64,000 nt of DNA, taken from contig CANGHK010000005.1 of NCBI GenBank assembly GCA_947453625.1, forward strand, positions 87,473-151,472, given 5' to 3'. Positions 49,877 to 59,705 of the stretch are shown one piece after another. Origin of the DNA: Burkholderiales bacterium. GTDB taxonomy: Bacteria > Pseudomonadota > Gammaproteobacteria > Burkholderiales > Burkholderiaceae_C. The notes below the pieces were generated by a model that saw only the letters and a list, made by a program, of their open reading frames with translations, made no database searches and was not told where the DNA came from. The position numbers and the translations under genes are program-made. The first letter of the stretch is position 1. The number at the start of each line of letters is the position of its first letter.

Positions 49877-50332
49877 TCAGTGGATCAAGCGTTCCTCGGG
49901 CGCGACGAACAATTCGTCTAGGATCAGCGCGTCGGGCTCCTCGCCCAGGCTCCAGAACACCATCAGCACGATGACCTTGAGGTCTTCAAGCGCCAGCGGG
50001 CTGTCGCCGACCGCGCTGGCGCGGTCTATCACCATCTCGCGCATTGCGGGCGGCAGCACGCCCGCCGACTCCAGGAAGGCGACGAAGCCGATGGAATCTT
50101 CGCCCAGGCGGTCGATCTCGGCCGGCGAGTAGACCCGCAGGCTGTCTTCGGACTGCTCCCCGGCGTGGGTCTGCGCTGTTTCGGCCAGACCGTCGAGCCA
50201 GGTCAGGGCCTCGGCGATCTCATCGGTCTCGAAGCCCACCGCCGAGAGCTTGCGGGTGAGCTGGTCGTGGTCAGGGCAGGCGTCAGGCCGCCAATAAGTC
50301 TCGTACAGATAAACCAGAACCTCGAACATCAA
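49877..50332 (-). CDS. smg: Smg family protein (DUF494)
   Basis: 'MMFEVLVYLYETYW...', 'LKVIVLMVFWSLGEEPDALILDELF'; adjacent to dprA. Confidence 0.92.
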   Translation of the reverse strand: MMFEVLVYLYETYWRPDACPDHDQLTRKLSAVGFETDEIAEALTWLDGLAETAQTHAGEQSEDSLRVYSPAEIDRLGEDSIGFVAFLESAGVLPPAMREMVIDRASAVGDSPLALEDLKVIVLMVFWSLGEEPDALILDELFVAPEERLIH

Positions 50333-50389
50333 ACCACTATACCGCAGGCCTTCCGGCCCTAAAGCGCGGAAATCGGCTTTCCAGGGTGC

Positions 50390-51559
50390 TCAGGCCCCGC
50401 TGCGGCGCTGGTACAGGCCACCCGGCAGACGGGCGACCTGACCGGCCAGCTCCAGCGTCAGCAGGTGAGTCGACAGCGCTGGCGCCGGCCAGCCGCAACG
50501 GTCGATCAGCGCGTCCAGCGACAGCGGGTCGTGGCCGAGTGCACGCAGCACCGCATCGTCGTCAACGGCGGCGCCATCAGCGCCCGCTGCTGGCGCCGCC
50601 GCCGGCGCGCCGGCAAGTTCCAGCGCGGGCAAGCCGTTCAATTCCTCCAGCACCTGCTCGGGTGAGGTCACCAGCGCCGCGCCTTGCCGGATCAAGGCGT
50701 GGCAGCCCTGTGACTGCGGCGCCAGCAAGGAGCCCGGCAGCGCCATCACCTCGCGGCCCGCCTCAGCGGCCAGCCTGGCGGTGATCAGCGAGCCCGAACG
50801 CAGCGCCGCCTCGACCACCAGCGTGCCGCGGCTGAGTCCGGCGATCAGGCGGTTGCGTTGCGGAAAGTTCTGCGCCAGCGGCGGCGTGCCCAGCGCCAGC
50901 TCGCTGACGACCAGGCCTTGCTCGGCGATGCGCTGGGCCAGCGCCTTGTTCGACGCCGGATACAGCTGGTCGACGCCAGTGCCCACCACCGCCACGGTGC
51001 CGCCGCCGTCGGCGCCGGCGTCCAGCGCGCCGCGGTGGGCGGCGCCGTCGATGCCGGCGGCCAGGCCGGAGACGATGGCCCAGCCCTGGCCGGCCAGCAC
51101 GTGGGCGAAGTGGCGGGCGTGGTCCAGGCCCTGCGCGCTGGCCTGGCGGCTGCCGACGATGGCCAGCGACCGCGCGCTCAGCAGCGCGCTGCGGCCCTGC
51201 AGGTAGAGCAGCAGCGGCGGGTCGGCGCTGTGCAGCAGCAGCGGCGGGTAGTCGGTGTCGCCCAGCACCATCACCCGGCGCGCCGGCGCCGCCTCGCGCC
51301 AGGCCAGCGCTCCGGCCAGGCGCTGGGCATGGCCCTCCGGTGGCCGGCCCAGCGCCGTGGCGCCAGGCCAGTCCACCCACTTGGCGCGTTCGGCAGGGGT
51401 GGCGTCGAGCACGGCCTGCGGGCTGCCGAATTGGGCCAGCAGGCGCCGTGCGGCGTCGCGCCCAATGCCCGGGCTGTGCAGCAGGTGCAGCCAGGCACCG
51501 AGCTCGTCGGCGGCCAGCGGCGGCGGCGCGGCCGGCGGGGTGGGCAGGCCTGGCGTCAC
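50390..51559 (-). CDS. dprA: DNA-processing protein DprA
   Basis: 'LAIVGSRQASAQGLDHARHFAHVLAGQGWAIVSGLAAGIDGAAHRGALDAG', C-terminal winged helix. Confidence 0.96.
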   Translation of the reverse strand: MTPGLPTPPAAPPPLAADELGAWLHLLHSPGIGRDAARRLLAQFGSPQAVLDATPAERAKWVDWPGATALGRPPEGHAQRLAGALAWREAAPARRVMVLGDTDYPPLLLHSADPPLLLYLQGRSALLSARSLAIVGSRQASAQGLDHARHFAHVLAGQGWAIVSGLAAGIDGAAHRGALDAGADGGGTVAVVGTGVDQLYPASNKALAQRIAEQGLVVSELALGTPPLAQNFPQRNRLIAGLSRGTLVVEAALRSGSLITARLAAEAGREVMALPGSLLAPQSQGCHALIRQGAALVTSPEQVLEELNGLPALELAGAPAAAPAAGADGAAVDDDAVLRALGHDPLSLDALIDRCGWPAPALSTHLLTLELAGQVARLPGGLYQRRSGA

Positions 51560-51578
51560 GAACGCAGCGCCGTCGGGT

Positions 51579-52793
51579 TCAGGGCTGGGTGATCCGGTCG
51601 CCGGCGCGCACCGGGTCGACGGCGGACAGGATCAGCGCATACGCGACCCGGTCGAAGACCCGGAACACGAACAGCAGGCCGCTGCGCTCGTCGGGCAGCT
51701 GGATGGGCTGGGCTCGGCTGCCGGTGCGGTCGACGGCGGCTGCCCCGGCCCGCCACAGTGCCAGCACATGGCCACGCGCTATGCCGTCGCGCAGGCCGCG
51801 GTTCAGCGCGACGATCTGGTTCTGGCCGGCGTTCAGCGCCTCGCCGTAGACCGAGATCACCTGGCCGTTCAGGGGGGCGGCGGGCGGGTGCGGCAGGTAG
51901 GCGCTGTAGTCTTGCGGCGGCAGCGGGGCCAGCCGGTCGCCGACGCCGGCCTCCTGGCGCACGCTGCTCATCACGAAGGTGGCGGGCACCGGCAGGCCGT
52001 TGGCGGCCGAGTTGCTTTCGGGCTGGACCAGGTTGGCCGTGCCGACATAGCTGGCCTCGTAGCCCAGCACCTGGCCGCCGGCCGGGTCGCGCAGCGGCTT
52101 GGCTTCGCGGAAGACCGCGAACCGGCTGCCGCCCCCCAGGTCGCCCCGCACATAGGCGGTTTCGCCGCGCGACAGCAGCACCCGGCCTTCCTGGGTGGCG
52201 ACGATGCGCGGCGCGCCGGCCAGCGCGTCCTGGTCGAGCACCAGCGCTTCGTTCAGGAAGGGCGTGATCAGCTGCCGCGGGATAGCCGCGATGGCGCTGC
52301 TGTCCAGCAACTGGCTGCGCACCAGGGGCGAGAGCTTGACGCTGATGGCCGGGGCTGCGCCATCGGCGCCGGTCGCGGGCGTCGGCGCCTGGCCCAGCCG
52401 CAGCTGCGCCGAGTCGCCGCTCTTGACCAGCACCAGCACCTGGCCGGGGTAAATCAAATGCGGATTGGCGATCTCGGCCAGGTTCATGCCCCACAGCTCG
52501 GGCCAGCGCCAGGGGCTCTTGAGGAACAGGGTCGAGATGTCCCACAGCGTGTCGCCCGGTTGCACGGTATGCGAGGCCGGCGCATCGGCGGCCAGCGCCG
52601 ACAGCGGCACGCCGGTCTGCGCCACCTGCGCCGCGGTGTTGCGCTGGGCCGGGCTGACCGGGTCGGTCGCCTGTGCCGGCAGGGCCAGCAGCAGCCCGGT
52701 CAAGGCCCACAGCGGCCCCGTCAGGGCAGCCTGGCAAAGCCTGCGCCCGACACCATGTTGAAGGCAGTCGATGCGGGGCGGGCGTGCGGTCAT
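51579..52793 (-). CDS. LysM peptidoglycan-binding domain protein
   Basis: Signal peptide; 'HTVQPGDTLWDISTLFLKSPWRWPELWGMNLAEIANPHLIYPGQVLVL'. Confidence 0.92.
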   Translation of the reverse strand: MTARPPRIDCLQHGVGRRLCQAALTGPLWALTGLLLALPAQATDPVSPAQRNTAAQVAQTGVPLSALAADAPASHTVQPGDTLWDISTLFLKSPWRWPELWGMNLAEIANPHLIYPGQVLVLVKSGDSAQLRLGQAPTPATGADGAAPAISVKLSPLVRSQLLDSSAIAAIPRQLITPFLNEALVLDQDALAGAPRIVATQEGRVLLSRGETAYVRGDLGGGSRFAVFREAKPLRDPAGGQVLGYEASYVGTANLVQPESNSAANGLPVPATFVMSSVRQEAGVGDRLAPLPPQDYSAYLPHPPAAPLNGQVISVYGEALNAGQNQIVALNRGLRDGIARGHVLALWRAGAAAVDRTGSRAQPIQLPDERSGLLFVFRVFDRVAYALILSAVDPVRAGDRITQP

Positions 52794-53065
52794 CGTGACG
52801 GTCTCCGTATGGGCTGATGCCACAATCCAGGACTGGTAGTCTGTTTTGCAGCAGCCTCGGCAGGCTGGCCTAGCGTGCCGGAATTTCTTTTGTTGATGTT
52901 GCTCTGAAGATTCTGCCGCCAAACCCTTGATGTCGCAACGAATCAGACCGGCATATCCGGCCTGACCCGCCGGCGACGCCAGCGCCACCGTTGTTCGCCA
53001 TCCACTTTGTATCGCGCTGTGTCGGCTGCCCCGTCGACCCCCGCCCTTCTCCGCCCGATCTCCTC

Positions 53066-53587
53066 ATGGCCTTGCTGACCATTCTTCGCTACCCCGACCC
53101 CCGCCTGCACACCGTGGCCAAGCCCGTTGCGCGGGTAGACAGCCGCATCCGCCAACTGGTCGACGACATGCTCGAGACCATGTACGAGGCCGACGGCGTC
53201 GGCCTGGCCGCCACCCAGGTGGACGTGCATGAGCGCCTGCTGGTGATGGACACCTCGGAGGACCACGACCAGCCGCAGGTGCTGATCAACCCCGAGATCA
53301 TCGCGCGCAGCGTCGAGATGCGGCTCAACGAGGAGGGTTGCCTGTCGGTGCCGACGATCTACGACCAGGTCGAGCGCCATGCCCGGGTCACCGTGCGCGC
53401 GCTCGGGCGCGACGGTCAGATCGTCGAGTTCGAGTCCGAGGGCCTGGCCGCGGTCTGCGTCCAGCATGAGATGGACCACCTGCTGGGCAAGGTCTTCGTC
53501 GAGTACCTCAGCCCGCTCAAGCGTGAGCGCATCAAGACCAAGATGATCAAGAAGACGCGTGATGATCAGGGCCGGCACCGCTACTGA
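53066..53587 (+). CDS. def: Peptide deformylase
   Basis: 'GVGLAATQ', 'EEGCLSVP', 'QHEMDHLLG'. Confidence 0.96.
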   Translation: MALLTILRYPDPRLHTVAKPVARVDSRIRQLVDDMLETMYEADGVGLAATQVDVHERLLVMDTSEDHDQPQVLINPEIIARSVEMRLNEEGCLSVPTIYDQVERHARVTVRALGRDGQIVEFESEGLAAVCVQHEMDHLLGKVFVEYLSPLKRERIKTKMIKKTRDDQGRHRY

Positions 53588-53591
53588 CCCG

Positions 53592-54545
53592 ATGCGCATC
53601 GTCTTCGCAGGCACGCCCGAATTCGCTGCCAGCGCGTTGGCCGCCTTGCTGGCCGCCGGCCACGCGGTGCCGTTGGTGCTGACCCAGCCCGACCGCCCTG
53701 CCGGGCGCGGCATGAAGCTGCAGCCCTCGCCCGTCAAGGCGCTGGCGCTGCAGCATGGCCTGACGCTGGCACAGCCGCGCAGCCTGCGGCTGGACGGCAA
53801 GTACCCCGACGATGCGCGCGCGGCGCAGGCGGCGCTGCTGGAGGTGCGCGCGGACGTGATGGTGGTCGCCGCCTACGGACTGATCCTGCCCCAATGGGTG
53901 CTGGACCTGCCGCCGCGCGGCTGCCTCAACATCCACGCCTCGGTGCTGCCGCGCTGGCGCGGCGCGGCGCCCATCCACCGCGCGATCGAGGCCGGCGACG
54001 CCGCCACCGGCATCACGCTGATGCAGATGGACGCCGGGCTAGACACCGGCGACATGCTGCTCGTCGCGCATGAGGCCATCCGCCCCGACGACACGACCGC
54101 CAGTCTGCACGACCGGCTGGCCGCGCTGGGCGCCCGCCTGGTGGTCGACGGCCTGGCCGCGCCAGCGCTGCCGCGCACGCTGCAGCCGGCCGAGGGCGTG
54201 ACTTACGCGCGCAAGATCGAGAAGGCCGAGGCCACGCTGGACTGGACCGAGCCGGCCGCTGTGATCGAGCGCCGGCTGCGCGCCTTCGACCCCTTCCCGG
54301 GCGCCAGTTTCGAGCTCGACGGCCAGGCCGTGAAGCTCTGGCGCGCCCGCCTGCGCCCGCAGGCCAGTGGCCGTCCGGGCGAGGTGCTGACGGCCGGAGA
54401 CGGCCAACTGACGGTGGCTTGCGGGCAGGGCGCGCTCGACCTGTTGCAACTGCAGCGCCCGGGCGGGCGCCGAATCGATGTCGCGGCCTTTCTGCAGGCC
54501 TGTCCCGGGCTGGCCGGGCGCCAGTTGGGGCTGGCGTCGGGCTGA
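53592..54545 (+). CDS. fmt: Methionyl-tRNA formyltransferase
   Basis: [20 protein letters not shown]..., '[25 protein letters not shown]'. Confidence 0.97.
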   Translation: MRIVFAGTPEFAASALAALLAAGHAVPLVLTQPDRPAGRGMKLQPSPVKALALQHGLTLAQPRSLRLDGKYPDDARAAQAALLEVRADVMVVAAYGLILPQWVLDLPPRGCLNIHASVLPRWRGAAPIHRAIEAGDAATGITLMQMDAGLDTGDMLLVAHEAIRPDDTTASLHDRLAALGARLVVDGLAAPALPRTLQPAEGVTYARKIEKAEATLDWTEPAAVIERRLRAFDPFPGASFELDGQAVKLWRARLRPQASGRPGEVLTAGDGQLTVACGQGALDLLQLQRPGGRRIDVAAFLQACPGLAGRQLGLASG

Positions 54546-54662
54546 AGACGGCGCGTCTGATGGGCTGGTCCGGTGGGGCCGGTTCGGGCCGGATTGAACT
54601 TGCGCGCCGCGGCCGCATCTGACCTGGTGTCCATTCCGGGCGCACACAAGGACGCATCCGCC

Positions 54663-55514
54663 ATGTTCAACCTGATGAAGACGGCCATCCTGATGGCCGC
54701 CATCACTGCCCTGTTCATGCTGATCGGCCGCTGGATGGGCGGCCAGGCCGGCATGATGCTGGCGCTGGTGGTGGCCATAGGCATGAATTTCTTCAGCTAT
54801 TGGTTTTCCGACCAGATCGTGCTGAAGATGTACAGCGCCCGCGAAGTCGACGACAGCACGGCGCCGCAGTTCGTCGGCATGGTGCGCGAGCTGGCCCAAC
54901 GCGCCGGCCTGCCCATGCCCAAGGTCTACCTGATCGACGAGGACGCGCCCAATGCCTTCGCCACTGGCCGCAACCCCGAGCATGCGGCGGTGGCCGCGAC
55001 CACCGGCATCATCCGGTCCTTGAGCGCGCGCGAGTTGCGCGGCGTGATGGCGCATGAGTTGGCCCATGTCAAGCACCGCGACATCCTGCTGTCGACGATC
55101 AGCGCGACGATGGCCGGCGCGATCGGCATGCTGGCCAATTTCGGCATGATGTTCGGCGGCGGTCGCGACAGCGAGGGCCGTCCCGCCAATCCGATAGCCG
55201 GCATCCTGGTGGCGATCCTGGCACCGCTGGCGGCAAGCCTGATCCAGATGGCGATCAGCCGGGCGCGCGAGTTCGAGGCCGACCGGGGCGGCGCCGAGAT
55301 CTCCGGCGATCCGGCCGCGTTGGCCTCGGCGCTGGAAAAGATCCACGCCCTGGCCCAGGGCATTGCGCTGCCTGCCGCCGAGCGCCACCCCGAGACGGCG
55401 CAGATGATGATCATGAACCCGCTGTCGGCCGGTGGCCTGCGCGGCCTGTTCTCGACCCACCCGGCCACCGAGGAGCGGGTGGCCGCGCTGATGGCCATGG
55501 CTCGCGGCACCTGA
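54663..55514 (+). CDS. htpX: Zinc metalloprotease HtpX
   Basis: '[15 protein letters not shown]' HExxH, '[19 protein letters not shown]'. Confidence 0.96.
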   Translation: MFNLMKTAILMAAITALFMLIGRWMGGQAGMMLALVVAIGMNFFSYWFSDQIVLKMYSAREVDDSTAPQFVGMVRELAQRAGLPMPKVYLIDEDAPNAFATGRNPEHAAVAATTGIIRSLSARELRGVMAHELAHVKHRDILLSTISATMAGAIGMLANFGMMFGGGRDSEGRPANPIAGILVAILAPLAASLIQMAISRAREFEADRGGAEISGDPAALASALEKIHALAQGIALPAAERHPETAQMMIMNPLSAGGLRGLFSTHPATEERVAALMAMARGT

Positions 55515-55590
55515 TCCGCAAGCCTGAAGCGCTTGGCGCCGGCCGCGGCGCCGCCTCAAGTCCGGCGCCCGCGCGGCCGATATCCGCTGC

Positions 55591-55971
55591 ATGCGCCGCC
55601 TGTTCGCCTTCCTGCCGCTGTGCGTCTTGTCGTGCGCCCTGCTGTTGCCAGGCTGCGACCAGTTGGGCATCGAGTCGACTGCCGCCGTGACCGCGCGCAA
55701 AGAGGCCGATGGCAAGGCCGTCGGTGGCGCCTGCCGCCATGCCGGCCGCGCGATCGAGGACTGCTATGCACTCAACAAGCGCGCCGACAAGGCCGCGATC
55801 TACGCCGGCTGGCGCGAGATGAGCGAGTACATGCGGGAGAACAAGCTCGAGCCGGTGGCACCGGTGTTCAAGTCAGACGGATCTGAACTGCCGGGGCCGG
55901 CCGCCGTCGTGACCGAAGCCGCCGATGGGTCAGCCCAGCCCGCGCGCCCGGCCAGGCGCAAGCTGCATTGA
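55591..55971 (+). CDS. Small lipoprotein of unknown function
   Basis: Lipobox LLPGC after a signal peptide; Cys-containing 'GACRHAGRAIEDCYALNKRADKAAIYAGWREMSEYM'. Confidence 0.7.
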   Translation: MRRLFAFLPLCVLSCALLLPGCDQLGIESTAAVTARKEADGKAVGGACRHAGRAIEDCYALNKRADKAAIYAGWREMSEYMRENKLEPVAPVFKSDGSELPGPAAVVTEAADGSAQPARPARRKLH

Positions 55972-56011
55972 GCGCTCAGCCCGCGCCGCAGAGGGCACGG
56001 GCCTTCGTAGG

Positions 56012-56041
56012 CGCAAGGCCCTGCGCAGGCAGGCCCTTGCG
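56012..56041. terminator. Candidate hairpin between convergent genes (CGCAAGG...CCTTGCG)
   Basis: 7-bp perfect stem 56012-56018/56035-56041 in a short convergent intergenic region; no U-tract. Confidence 0.3.
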
Positions 56042-56055
56042 TCCGACTCAGACTC

Positions 56056-56931
56056 TCAGCCGCCGTCGCGCCGGGGATGGAGCGAGATCACCTGCGGCGC
56101 CGCGCCCGCCGCCGGGCCGCAGGCCTCGTCGTCGTCGAAGGCCTTGTCGCCCGACGGGTCGGGCTGGCCGGTGGGCGCCAGCGTGGTGAACGGAAACAGC
56201 TTGCGGTCCGACAGGTGCGACAGCGAGATATTGCCCATCGCGCTGGCCATGTTCTCGACCCGGCCCGGGTATTGGCGCTCCCAGTCGTGGATCATCTTCT
56301 TGATCTGCACCCGCTGCAGGTTGTCCTGGCTGCCGCACAGCGTGCATGGGATGATCGGGAACTGGCGGTGTTCGGCCCAGGTCACGAGGTCGGCTTCGGC
56401 CACATAGGCCAGCGGCCGGATCACGGTGTGGCGGCCGTCGTCGCTGACCAGCTTGGGCGGCATGCCCTTGAGCCGGCTGCCGAAGAACATGTTCATCAGC
56501 AGCGTGACCACCATGTCGTCGCGGTGGTGGCCGAGCGCGATCTTGGTCGCGCCCAGTTCGCCCGCCACCCGGTAGAGGATGCCGCGCCGCAGCCGCGAGC
56601 ACAGGCTGCACATCGTCTTGCCCTCGGGCACCAGGCGGGTGACGATGCTGTAGGTGTCCTGGTTCTCGATGTGGAAGGGCACGCCGCGCGATGTCAGGTA
56701 GGCCGGCAGCACGTCGGCCGGAAAACCCGGCTGCTTCTGGTCCAGATTGACGGCGATCAGCTCGAAGCGCACCGGCGCGCGCTGCTGCAGACTGAGCAGG
56801 ATGTCGAGCAGGGCGTAGCTGTCCTTGCCGCCGGACAGGCAGACCATCACCCGGTCGCCGTCCTCGATCATGTTGAAGTCCACGCTGGCCTGCCCGACCT
56901 GGCGGTGCAGCCGCTTGCTGAGCTTGTTCAT
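56056..56931 (-). CDS. ttcA: tRNA 2-thiocytidine(32) synthetase
   Basis: '[22 protein letters not shown]' PP-loop, '[13 protein letters not shown]'; start may lie slightly upstream. Confidence 0.95.
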   Translation of the reverse strand: MNKLSKRLHRQVGQASVDFNMIEDGDRVMVCLSGGKDSYALLDILLSLQQRAPVRFELIAVNLDQKQPGFPADVLPAYLTSRGVPFHIENQDTYSIVTRLVPEGKTMCSLCSRLRRGILYRVAGELGATKIALGHHRDDMVVTLLMNMFFGSRLKGMPPKLVSDDGRHTVIRPLAYVAEADLVTWAEHRQFPIIPCTLCGSQDNLQRVQIKKMIHDWERQYPGRVENMASAMGNISLSHLSDRKLFPFTTLAPTGQPDPSGDKAFDDDEACGPAAGAAPQVISLHPRRDGG

Positions 56932-57002
56932 CTCGAAAGCCTGCTTGCGGGCGCGGGTTTCGGCGCCGGTCTCGGCGCCGACGACTTGGTCGATGGCGGG
57001 GT

Positions 57003-57401
57003 TCAAACCACCTCCTTCATGCCGAAGACCTCGCAGCCCACGGCGTCGCAATCGGGGTAGACATCGGGTTTCTCGGTGGCCACCCGGGCCGCCCGCACGC
57101 TCGGGTGGGCCAGCATCAGTCGCAGCACGTCGTCGGCCAGCGTCTCCTGCAGGTGGATATGGCCGCGCGACACCCGCTCGGCGATGCTGCGGCGGATGAA
57201 GTCGTAGTCCAGCACTTCGTCGAGCTGGTCGTGGGTCGGGGTCGATTGCGCCAGCGGCACGTAGAGGTCGACGTTGATCTTGACCCGCTGTTCGCCCTTC
57301 TTCTCGAATTCGTGCACGCCGATGTTGATCCAGACCTCGTAGTCGCGCAGGTAGAGGCGCCGGCAATCCATCAGGCTGGGGTTGGTGAGCAGGCTTTGCA
57401 T
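57003..57401 (-). CDS. folB: Dihydroneopterin aldolase
   Basis: '[31 protein letters not shown]', '[19 protein letters not shown]'. Confidence 0.9.
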   Translation of the reverse strand: MQSLLTNPSLMDCRRLYLRDYEVWINIGVHEFEKKGEQRVKINVDLYVPLAQSTPTHDQLDEVLDYDFIRRSIAERVSRGHIHLQETLADDVLRLMLAHPSVRAARVATEKPDVYPDCDAVGCEVFGMKEVV

Positions 57402-57402
57402 G

Positions 57403-58278
57403 TCAGGAGTCCTTGGCCGGGGTGGCCATCGTTTGCTGGGCCAGGAACAGCACGTCGCGCGGCTGACCCTGCAGGTGCTGTCCGCCGTCCACGACCAGGG
57501 TGTGGCCGGTGATGGCGGGGGATTCGAGCAGGAAGCGCACCGCCTGGGCGATGTCCTGCGGCGTGGACGAGCGCTGGAGCGGCGTCAGGCGGTGGGCCGC
57601 GTCGAACTCGGCTTCGTTCATCGTGCCCGAGACCAGCGTGACGCCTGGCGAGACGCCGCAGACGCGTACGCGCGGCGCCAGCGCCTGGGCCAGCATCACG
57701 GTGGCTTCGGCCAGCGCGGCCTTGCTCAGCGTGTAAGAGAAGTAGTCGGGGTTGGGATTGACCAGTTTCTGGTCGAGCAGGTTGACGACGCAGCCCGTGG
57801 CCGGATCTTCCCCCCGCGCCAGCAGGTGGGCGTGCAGCGCGCGGGCCAGCAGCACGGCGGGCGCGGTGTTGCTGCGCCAGGCACGGTCCATGGCCTGGCT
57901 GGAAAAGCTCGCCACGCTGTCGTACTCGAAGGACGATGCGTTGTTGACCACCGCGTCGAGCCGGCCCAACGCCGCCACGGCGGCGGGCACCAGACCCTCG
58001 CAGTCGGCCTCGACGGCCAGGTCGGCGCCCAGCACCTGCGCCTGGGCCCCCAGGGCGCGGGCCTCGCAGGCGGTGGCCTCGGCATCGGCCAGCGAGGCCG
58101 CGCCGCCGCGGCAGTGCAGCACCAGATCCCAGCCATGGCGGGCCAGCTCGAGCGTGATGACACGGCCGATGCGGCGCGCCGCGCCGGTGACCAGCGCCAC
58201 AGGACGGGGCGGCGTTCGCGCCGCGGACCTGGACTGAGGCGGCGCGGCCGCGGGCGATGACGGGGGGTAGGGCAACAT
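57403..58278 (-). CDS. SDR family oxidoreductase, FolM/PTR1-like
   Basis: 'VALVTGAARRIGRVITLELARHGWDLVLH' (TGxxxRIG), 'NNASSFEYD', 'YFSYTLSKAAL'; next to folB. Confidence 0.85.
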   Translation of the reverse strand: MLPYPPSSPAAAPPQSRSAARTPPRPVALVTGAARRIGRVITLELARHGWDLVLHCRGGAASLADAEATACEARALGAQAQVLGADLAVEADCEGLVPAAVAALGRLDAVVNNASSFEYDSVASFSSQAMDRAWRSNTAPAVLLARALHAHLLARGEDPATGCVVNLLDQKLVNPNPDYFSYTLSKAALAEATVMLAQALAPRVRVCGVSPGVTLVSGTMNEAEFDAAHRLTPLQRSSTPQDIAQAVRFLLESPAITGHTLVVDGGQHLQGQPRDVLFLAQQTMATPAKDS

Positions 58279-58296
58279 GGTTTCTACAATGCCGGG

Positions 58297-59460
58297 ATGG
58301 CCCGGACCTCAGACACGACACCCGACGACGCCGGGCCAACGGGCAGTGTAGCCAGCGACCTGGACGGCGTGATCCGCCAGGCCATCGCCGAGCGCGGCGG
58401 CTGGCTGGCTTTCGACGCCTTCATGGCCTTGGCGCTGTACCAGCCTGGGCTGGGCTATTACGCGAACCACCGCCGCAAGTTCGGCAGCATGCCGTCGTCG
58501 GGCAGTGATTTCGTCACCGCGCCAGAGTTGTCGCCGCTGTTCGCGCGCGCGCTGGCGGTGCAGGTGGCGCAGGCGCTGGGGGCGGGCGGCAGCGCGCGGC
58601 TGATGGAGTTCGGCGCCGGCTCGGGCGCGCTGGCCGCCGGCCTGATCGACGCGCTGGACGCTGCGGGTGTGCCTCTCGAGCAGTACGCCATCGTCGACCT
58701 GTCGGGCACGCTGCGCCAGCGCCAGCAGGCCAGGCTGGCGCGTTTCGGCGATCGGGTGCAGTGGCTGGACGCGCTGCCCCTGGCCTTCGACGGCGTCGTG
58801 CTGGGCAACGAACTGCTCGACGCGATGCCGGTGCAACTGCTGGCCTTCGACGGCCAGGACTGGTTCGAGCGCGGCGTGGCGGTCGATGACGGCTCTACCA
58901 ACCCAGCCCCCAACGCCGCCCCGCGCTTCGTCTGGCAAGACCGGCCGACGCTGTTGCGCCCGCCGCTCGACGCTGCTTTCGTACCGGGCAGCGTCACCGA
59001 GATCCACCCCCAGGCCGAGGCTTTCATCGCCACGCTGGCCAGCATGCTGAGGCGCGGGGTGGCGATCTTCATCGACTACGGCTTCCCGGAAGCCGAGTTC
59101 TACCTGCCGCAGCGCCATGGCGGCACGCTGATGTGCCACCAGGCGCACCGCGCCGACGCCGATCCGCTGGTCGACGTCGGCGCCAAGGACATCACCGCCC
59201 ATGTCAATTTCAGCGGCATCGCGCTGGCCGGGCAGAACGCCGGGCTGGAGGTGATCGGCTACACCTCGCAGGCACGCTTCCTGATCAACTGCGGCCTGGT
59301 GGACCTGCTCGAAGCCGCCAGCCTGGCCGAGCGGGCGATGGCGCAGAAGCTCATCAACGAGCATGAGATGGGCGAGTTGTTCAAGGTCATCGCCTTCTCG
59401 TGCGGCGTGCAGTTCGACCCGCTGGGCTTTGCCCAGGGCGACCGCACGCACCGGCTGTGA
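58297..59460 (+). CDS. Class I SAM-dependent methyltransferase (MidA/NDUFAF7 family)
   Basis: 'YYANHRRKFGSMPSSGSDFVTAPELSPLFARALAVQ', 'LMEFGAGSGALAAGLID', 'ELLDAMPV'. Confidence 0.93.
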   Translation: MARTSDTTPDDAGPTGSVASDLDGVIRQAIAERGGWLAFDAFMALALYQPGLGYYANHRRKFGSMPSSGSDFVTAPELSPLFARALAVQVAQALGAGGSARLMEFGAGSGALAAGLIDALDAAGVPLEQYAIVDLSGTLRQRQQARLARFGDRVQWLDALPLAFDGVVLGNELLDAMPVQLLAFDGQDWFERGVAVDDGSTNPAPNAAPRFVWQDRPTLLRPPLDAAFVPGSVTEIHPQAEAFIATLASMLRRGVAIFIDYGFPEAEFYLPQRHGGTLMCHQAHRADADPLVDVGAKDITAHVNFSGIALAGQNAGLEVIGYTSQARFLINCGLVDLLEAASLAERAMAQKLINEHEMGELFKVIAFSCGVQFDPLGFAQGDRTHRL

Positions 59461-59473
59461 GGCTGGCCCGACG

Positions 59474-59665
59474 ATGCGCTGGATGATCCTGTTTTTCCTG
59501 CTGCTGATCCTGTTTGGCGGCCTGCGCCGCTGTCTGATGAAGGTCGGCCTGGGCCGGTTGCCGGGCGACTTCACGCTGCGTTTCCTGGGCCGAGAGTTCT
59601 ATGTGCCGCTGGCTTCCAGCCTGGTGCTGAGCTTTGTCGCGATGGCGATCGGCCATTGGTTCTGA
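59474..59665 (+). CDS. DUF2905 family small membrane protein
   Basis: 'LMKVGLGRLPGDFTLRFLGREFYVPLASSLVLSFV'. Confidence 0.85.
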   Translation: MRWMILFFLLLILFGGLRRCLMKVGLGRLPGDFTLRFLGREFYVPLASSLVLSFVAMAIGHWF

Positions 59666-59705
59666 GCGGGTCGTCAGGCCCGCGCAGGGCCTGGCGTGGG
59701 GTGCG

